DNA from: Jimgerdemannia flammicorona
Taxonomy: Eukaryota > Mucoromycota > Endogonomycetes > Endogonales > Endogonaceae
DNA length: 12,617 bases
NCBI GenBank assembly: GCA_003990745.1
Contig: RBNI01005410.1
Location: 1 to 12,617 of the forward strand
Direction of reading: 5' to 3'
Shown here in pieces: positions 8,825 through 12,617 of this stretch. Numbering within the stretch: the stretch's first letter is position 1; every line of letters begins with the position of its first letter. Both the position numbers and the translations under genes were made by a program. The notes below the pieces were generated by a model that was not told the origin of the DNA, searched no databases, and saw only the letters and a program-made list of their open reading frames with translations.

Positions 8825-8856
8825 TTTTTTTTTTTTTAACAAAAAAAAAGGGGGGG
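8825..8856. repeat. Compound homopolymer T13-AAC-A9-G7
   Basis: Thirteen T, then AAC, nine A and seven G. The T and A runs could pair as a short hairpin. An A7G7 tract like its right part occurs at 5308-5321, and eight G end the window at 12610-12617. Such tracts are unstable in replication and in sequencing, so lengths are uncertain. Confidence 0.7.
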
Positions 8857-8958
8857 TTTCATGATCTTCAGCTTGTGGCATTCATTGATTGTAGTACGAA
8901 TATCAGGCCTTCTGAGATGAGAACCTTATGAAGGTACTAGCTAGAAACGTTGTCGGGG

Positions 8959-8983
8959 TTTCCTGTATCGGCAATACAGGAAA
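8959..8983. other. Perfect 10-bp hairpin
   Basis: TTTCCTGTAT at 8959-8968 is followed after the 5-nt loop CGGCA by its exact reverse complement ATACAGGAAA at 8974-8983. It lies in DNA with no recognised gene. It may be a transcription-factor dyad, an RNA stem, or chance. Confidence 0.55.
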
Positions 8984-9182
8984 GGCGGTCGTGTGGAAAT
9001 TGCGGGGTGTGGGATTTTCCGGTTGACACGATTGCCAGAAAAATCAAAGAAACAATCCCAAAATGTAGAACAAGAGCGACCAGATATTAGTTTGGTTTGA
9101 TTATTATCGGGGCAAGGCCTTTTTTGGCATTTGATCGGTTTGCATGTGAGTTTGACTTTTGTGGCTGAGGCATGATTGACCG

Positions 9183-9194
9183 TTATCAGCGATA

Positions 9195-9229
<35 letters not shown>

Positions 9230-9257
9230 GTTTCAAGGTTTATCAGCGATACTCTTT
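9183..9257 (-). mobile_element. Poly(A) retroposition-like scar with 18-bp target duplication
   Basis: TTATCAGCGATACTCTTT occurs at 9183-9200 and again at 9240-9257. Between the copies are the rest of a 31-base T run (9198-9228, its first three T shared with the repeat) and 11 bases, GGTTTCAAGGT. Read on the minus strand this is target copy, about ten bases of insert, poly(A), target copy. That is the arrangement left by target-primed reverse transcription of a LINE or LINE-mobilised RNA with extreme 5' truncation. The repeat is directly visible; the mechanism is inference. Polymerase slippage with a local duplication is the alternative. Confidence 0.6.
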
Positions 9258-9893
9258 ATGCACACTAAGATAGCCACTTCGTCTTGGTCCGACGCGCAAA
9301 TTTCAAGTTGATGAGCATGACGTATTCCAATTTCAAGGGTCTACGTCATACCAATCGTAAATACAACGCTAACTTCCCTCCTACATCGTGAACTCTCTCA
9401 CCTCCCATTGCAACCTTTCGTCTCATTATACCAGGCACCAAACCAAATAGCACGGTTTTCGTAAAGTGCGCTGGGGCCGGTCTTTATAGCAAGTACCGAA
9501 TGTGATAAACCGGGCGTGCCTCTCCAAGGCTAGGGTTTTAGAGACCGAATTGTTGATCCAACTTTGCTGTGTCGTTCGTCGATTCACCGTGCACGGGAAC
9601 CCAAGCGGCAGATTCGGCCTTGGGAAGTGAGCTTTGTGATTGTTGGTTTTTCGCCGACGATGTCAGTTGCACTAAGGATGAGTAAGCTGTTGGTGTGGAT
9701 GGGTTCAGGTAAGCTTTGCTGGAATCTCAAGATCTCTCCTACTGTGAAAACAGAATAGCAAGCAACTGGAAGTTGGGTGTGGCCTTACATAAATCATCCA
9801 ATGTACCTACTGTTCGATCTAGCACAGAATACGCATAGATGATTGGAGAGGCTAAAGCGGTTCCAGTTTAATTTGTAGTATATATTCCGAGGT

Positions 9894-9950
9894 GACACCG
9901 ACTTGTGGCGAAGTTGCATGCAAGTCATCTGTGACTTGCAAAGTTGTGTC
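9894..9950. other. 57-bp imperfect inverted repeat
   Basis: GCAAGTCA (9920-9927), a TCTG loop and TGACTTGC (9932-9939) form a perfect 8-bp stem. Outside it GACAC (9894-9898) can pair with GTGTC (9946-9950), with partial ACTT/AAGT pairing between, leaving the left side bulged by about 15 bases. The inner sequence TTGCATGCAA is itself palindromic. A few bases further, CCTAC-GCCT-GTAGG makes another small stem. No gene or RNA family is recognised. Confidence 0.45.
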
Positions 9951-10165
9951 GATAATCCTACGCCTGTAGGATGCAGCCCGATGATATAAGTTAGCAGTGA
10001 GGATCGAATGCCTTCTCTTCTTTGATTTAAAAGGCCCCTAGTAACTTTGCTTTCGCAATGTTGTTTGTGATCTGAACTCAATCAGATTGTCACTTTTCGG
10101 AGTATATATATACAAACCGATCGTCCGGTTCTCCCCCTGATTATGAGTGAGCACAGTCCCTTCGT

Positions 10166-10197
10166 CCATCGCACCATCACACCATCGCACCATCGCA
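10166..10197. repeat. Octanucleotide repeat (CCATCGCA)4
   Basis: Four exact-length units of CCATCGCA start at 10166, 10174, 10182 and 10190; the second has one change (CCATCACA). A simple microsatellite that a surrounding frame reads through, without evidence that the frame is coding. Confidence 0.8.
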
Positions 10198-10379
10198 AGA
10201 TCGCCCTTAGGGGGCTGGCGGCTCCTGACGTACATTTTGCCATGTCAAGTAGCTTGCATTTAAATCTCCGCGTCACGGGTACGATGATTATAGGAAGTTC
10301 GCGTGGATTCCCGTCTTTCCTTATTCCTCGGAATGTCCGATCTGGGCCCAAAAGGAGTTTCAAAGTTGATCGTGCTCTC

Positions 10380-10394
10380 AAAAAAAAAAAAAAA
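10380..10394. repeat. A15 tract
   Basis: Fifteen A after GCTCTC and before GACGATCC. No target duplication was found around it. It interrupts the only long plus-strand frame nearby, arguing against that frame being a gene. Confidence 0.7.
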
Positions 10395-10528
10395 GACGAT
10401 CCAACGAACCATGTCAAGCTCCGTAACAGCGATGTCACTCTCGTGTTCATTTGTCTTTGCCGACCTCTACCATAATAGTCTCCAAATCAAGTTCGCAGTT
10501 GACGCCATGAAGAAAGAGAGGTTTCAAC

Positions 10529-10531
<3 letters not shown>

Positions 10532-10582
<51 letters not shown>
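10532..10582. repeat. A51 tract
   Basis: Fifty-one A between GTTTCAACATT and GATTAATTAATAAATAATCC. The sequence after the tract is AT-rich and could be the end of an inserted tail, but no copy of it was found upstream, so a retroposed origin is not shown. The true length may differ because long homopolymers are read poorly. Confidence 0.8.
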
Positions 10583-10584
<2 letters not shown>

Positions 10585-11297
10585 TTAATTAATAAATAAT
10601 CCTGTATGTATGCAAGCACTTGGTGAACTGCAAGGAAATAGTAGCAAGCCACTTTCGTCATAGTTGGTCTTGACAGCTTCTGATATATCCTGTATGTAAC
10701 GTAACGCGAGGATTTAAAGCTACGATGCAAAATACTACCCCTGAATGAGATTAGGCGATGGGCTGATGATGTGTAATGTTCATCTCGGACCTCGGAACTG
10801 CAAGTTTTTGACCATTCATGAATTCTTGTCGTCTATGCTACTCATTCGGCATTTCATTCCTCTATCCATGAACGTTAGGATGCGTCGCGATTATTTCCTG
10901 TGAGATTCGTACATGAACCTATCGTCTTTGTTGTGTAGAATTTTCTATCTGCAAGGGAAACCTGCGGATTGATGGATCGGTTCCGAAATGGGCATCAATA
11001 TATAGTGAACCCCCAGATTGGAAGTATCCCTTGCAAGGGCGTTAGGGGCAAGATCCACGCCTGTACTACAAGGTTACCCTTAAGCTCGCCTTAATAGATA
11101 CAAATAATATAAATCAAAGTTAACTCCTCGCTCGGATTCGGTATCCTTAACATTACGTTATTATTTGATTGAGAGGTGTATTTATTCTATTGTAATCTCG
11201 CAAAGCAAATCAACTTATCATCCAGAGGGACGAAAGGAATGGATGTGCGGTGTATTAATCCACGATGTTTGACTCAGAACATTCGCCACGCGACGGA

Positions 11298-11303
11298 CAC
11301 GTG
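11298..11303. promoter_or_regulatory. CACGTG in ACACGTGAC context, upstream of the secreted protein gene
   Basis: CACGTGAC is the classic core bound by Cbf1-type bHLH proteins (GTCACGTG on the other strand). It lies about 345 bp before the ATG at 11647, within normal range for a fungal promoter. Function is inferred only from the word. Confidence 0.3.
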
Positions 11304-11555
11304 ACTTTGTGCGACAGCCTTTTTCAAATTGACGTGCTCTAGATGATAAGGCTAACGTTATACATAGTCAAAGCCGTACCTTATTCGGAGCACCGCGTTA
11401 TTTACAAAGCCTTAAATGAAGCCAAACTTCCTTCATCCCGTGTACCCCCCGCCGTGTATACAAAGTCATGGCACCACTAGAGCGGAGGATGTAACAAACA
11501 AGATTTGATTGCGGACAAACAAGGAAATGTCGGAAATTTGACAGATGCGCAACGC

Positions 11556-11562
11556 ATAAATA
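11556..11562 (+). promoter_or_regulatory. TATA-like box of the secreted protein gene
   Basis: ATAAATA stands 85-91 bp before the ATG at 11647, followed by a pyrimidine-rich leader (TGTCTATATTCTTCCGCCC) at about 11617-11635. That spacing and the CT-rich tract are usual for a fungal core promoter. Confidence 0.45.
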
Positions 11563-11646
11563 GACGCGACGTTTCCGACGATCATGGCCCTCCAGCAGGT
11601 TCCAAAGTAACAATTGTCTATATTCTTCCGCCCAATTTCCATAAGC

Positions 11647-12382
11647 ATGCGCTACATCACTCTGCTCACCCTCGCAGCATTGGCCCTAGCCGCCCAGACT
11701 GTCGCCCAAGACGATAATCAATCGGGTAGTGGAAAGGGAAAGAAGGGGAAGGGGAGGAAAGGGATGGGGAAGGCAAGGATGACCTCGACGTCCTCGATAA
11801 CCACGACGACCAAGACGACCAAGGCGACCAAGACGACAACAGAGCCGCCGAAACCGACCCCCGGTAATGGCTACACGGTCAAGAACGCACAGGGAACTCG
11901 TTTTGGTACTGCTTTGAATGGCAACGCGTGCAACATCAGCGGAGCTGATCCGGCCGTTGCCGTCAATCGATCCGTAAGTTTTCTCGAGATTGTACTTTGT
12001 TCGTATGGCGATATGTTTTCAACGATTTATTAACCCGCCTCGATTACATTTGTGCGCTTCAACAGTGGTTTAAATCCGCCAACCCCAACAGCGACCCCAT
12101 CTGCGGCAAGACCGTCGCCATCACAAATTCGGATGGCAAAACGGTATATGCCACGGCCGTCGATGAATGTGTAGCTTGCGAAGCCGACAACCATCTCGAC
12201 ATGACGTGAGTTTTTTTTTTTTTTTTCGTCTCCGCCTCCGCACAATAAGACAAACTTCTAACCAAACTCTCCGCTATCTGTTTGTTTGCTGCAGAGACGG
12301 TGTCTTCTACACCCTTGGTGGGACGGATGCGACCGGGCATTGCTACAACCTCCAATATACCGTCTTAGATTGGAGCCTTTGA
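11647..12382 (+). CDS. Secreted RlpA/expansin-like double-psi beta-barrel protein, 3 exons
   Basis: Exons 11647-11973, 12066-12205 and 12295-12382 join to 555 bp, 184 residues plus TGA. Introns of 92 and 89 bp are GT-AG (GTAAGT...ACAG, GTGAGT...GCAG). Residues 1-21 (MRYITLLTLAALALAAQTVAQ) are a signal peptide, cleavage likely after AQTVAQ. Next come a Gly/Lys-rich basic tract (about 27-44), a Thr/Lys linker ending EPPKPTP (about 46-72), and a C-terminal DPBB domain (about 74-184) with GTRFGTALNGNAC (83-95), ICGKTVAIT (121-129), VDECVAC (141-147), HLDMTDGVF (152-160) and GHCYNLQY. Cysteines are 95, 122, 144, 147 and 172, an odd number. Asp154 sits where expansins and GH45 enzymes have the Asp of HFD/HLD. 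Relatives bind or loosen cell-wall polysaccharide, or are small secreted proteins of unknown role; enzymatic activity is not shown. Two N-glycosylation sequons (N96, N107) are present. The ATG follows the CT-rich leader; no in-frame ATG lies shortly upstream. Confidence 0.88.
12211..12226 (+). repeat. T16 tract just inside intron 2 of the secreted protein gene
   Basis: Sixteen T follow directly on the donor GTGAG at 12206-12210, so the donor reads GTGAGTTT. U-rich sequence next to a 5' splice site can assist splicing, but a slippage-prone homopolymer is also a simple explanation. Confidence 0.6.
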
Positions 12383-12552
12383 AATGCAAGAGCTCAATAG
12401 AATTGTCAATGAAAGTTTGGCTGGAATCAAGCCTTCGTCTGGCATTAGAGTATTGAAAAAGTAAAAGAAAAAAACTAGACATAGCATTCCATATCTATTG
12501 ATTTCCTCCAACTGAGCCTTATGCATCGATTGTATATAACTCGCTGCGCCAA

Positions 12553-12558
12553 AATAAA
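12553..12558 (+). terminator. Polyadenylation signal of the secreted protein gene
   Basis: AATAAA stands about 170 bp after the TGA at 12380-12382, in an A/T-rich 3' region. It is the first good match downstream. Nothing further is recognised to the end of the window, which stops in eight G. Confidence 0.5.
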
Positions 12559-12617
12559 CTGTGCTCACAGCTTTTCTCGTAAAACCTCGACACCATTAAT
12601 ACTGCTTATGGGGGGGG

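Larger units (their letters stand above)
8400..11540. other. Long intergenic stretch without a supported gene
   Basis: About 3.1 kb between the transporter promoter and the secreted-protein promoter. Frames of 60-122 codons occur on both strands (for example minus 8645-8331, plus 10143-10475, minus 10450-10082), but none has a recognisable motif, two overlap each other antisense, and some run through homopolymers. What can be supported are simple tracts, hairpins and a retroposition-like scar, each listed separately. No tRNA or rRNA was seen. Confidence 0.6.

Noticed and set aside
10143..10475. Plus-strand 110-codon frame starting MSEHSPFVHRT.
   Set aside because: It reads through the CCATCGCA microsatellite and the A15 tract, overlaps an equally long antisense frame, and shows no motif or splice pattern.
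11028..11039. CCCTTGCAAGGG 12-bp palindrome.
   Set aside because: Exact, but short, with no loop and no nearby gene start; treated as chance or an unassigned binding site.

Overview
The window looks like a piece of a filamentous ascomycete genome, probably Pezizomycotina and possibly Eurotiales. Three things point that way. Genes are split by short GT-AG introns. A 3.9-kb block is extremely AT-rich and holds transposon relics riddled with TAA/TAG/TGA, as expected after repeat-induced point mutation (RIP). Finally, GC-balanced gene-bearing DNA alternates sharply with that block. The organism call is an inference; there is no rRNA, tRNA or species-diagnostic gene here.

Layout: (1) 1-225, a GC-rich reading frame on the minus strand, probably the 5' end of a gene that runs off the left edge. 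(2) About 226-4150, an AT-rich RIP block containing a 560-bp fold-back (MITE-like) element at 1329-1888, a stop-ridden coding relic on its right side, a relic of a LINE-type retrotransposon (end of the reverse-transcriptase ORF plus RNase H) at about 2530-3070, and several decayed tandem or direct repeats. (3) About 4150-5350, ordinary-composition DNA with no gene I recognise, including an 18-bp tandem repeat carrying TGACGT half-sites and a small AT-rich patch. (4) 5794-8219 on the minus strand, a complete eight-exon gene for a 547-residue, 14-TM major facilitator transporter of the DHA2/Fnx1-Vba type; every splice junction could be placed by frame and family pattern. (5) About 8220-11640, 3.4 kb without a convincing gene but with many homopolymer tracts, two clear hairpins, an octanucleotide repeat, and a T31 tract bounded by an 18-bp direct repeat that looks like a minimal retroposition scar. 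(6) 11647-12382 on the plus strand, a complete three-exon gene for a 184-residue secreted protein with a lysine/glycine-rich tract, a Thr/Lys linker and a C-terminal RlpA/expansin-like double-psi beta-barrel, followed by a polyadenylation signal.

The two complete genes are more than 3.4 kb apart, point away from each other, and show no sign of belonging to one pathway; nothing here marks a biosynthetic cluster. I found no new multi-gene system. The most unusual items are the fold-back element, the poly(T) insertion with target duplication, and the architecture of the secreted double-psi barrel protein.
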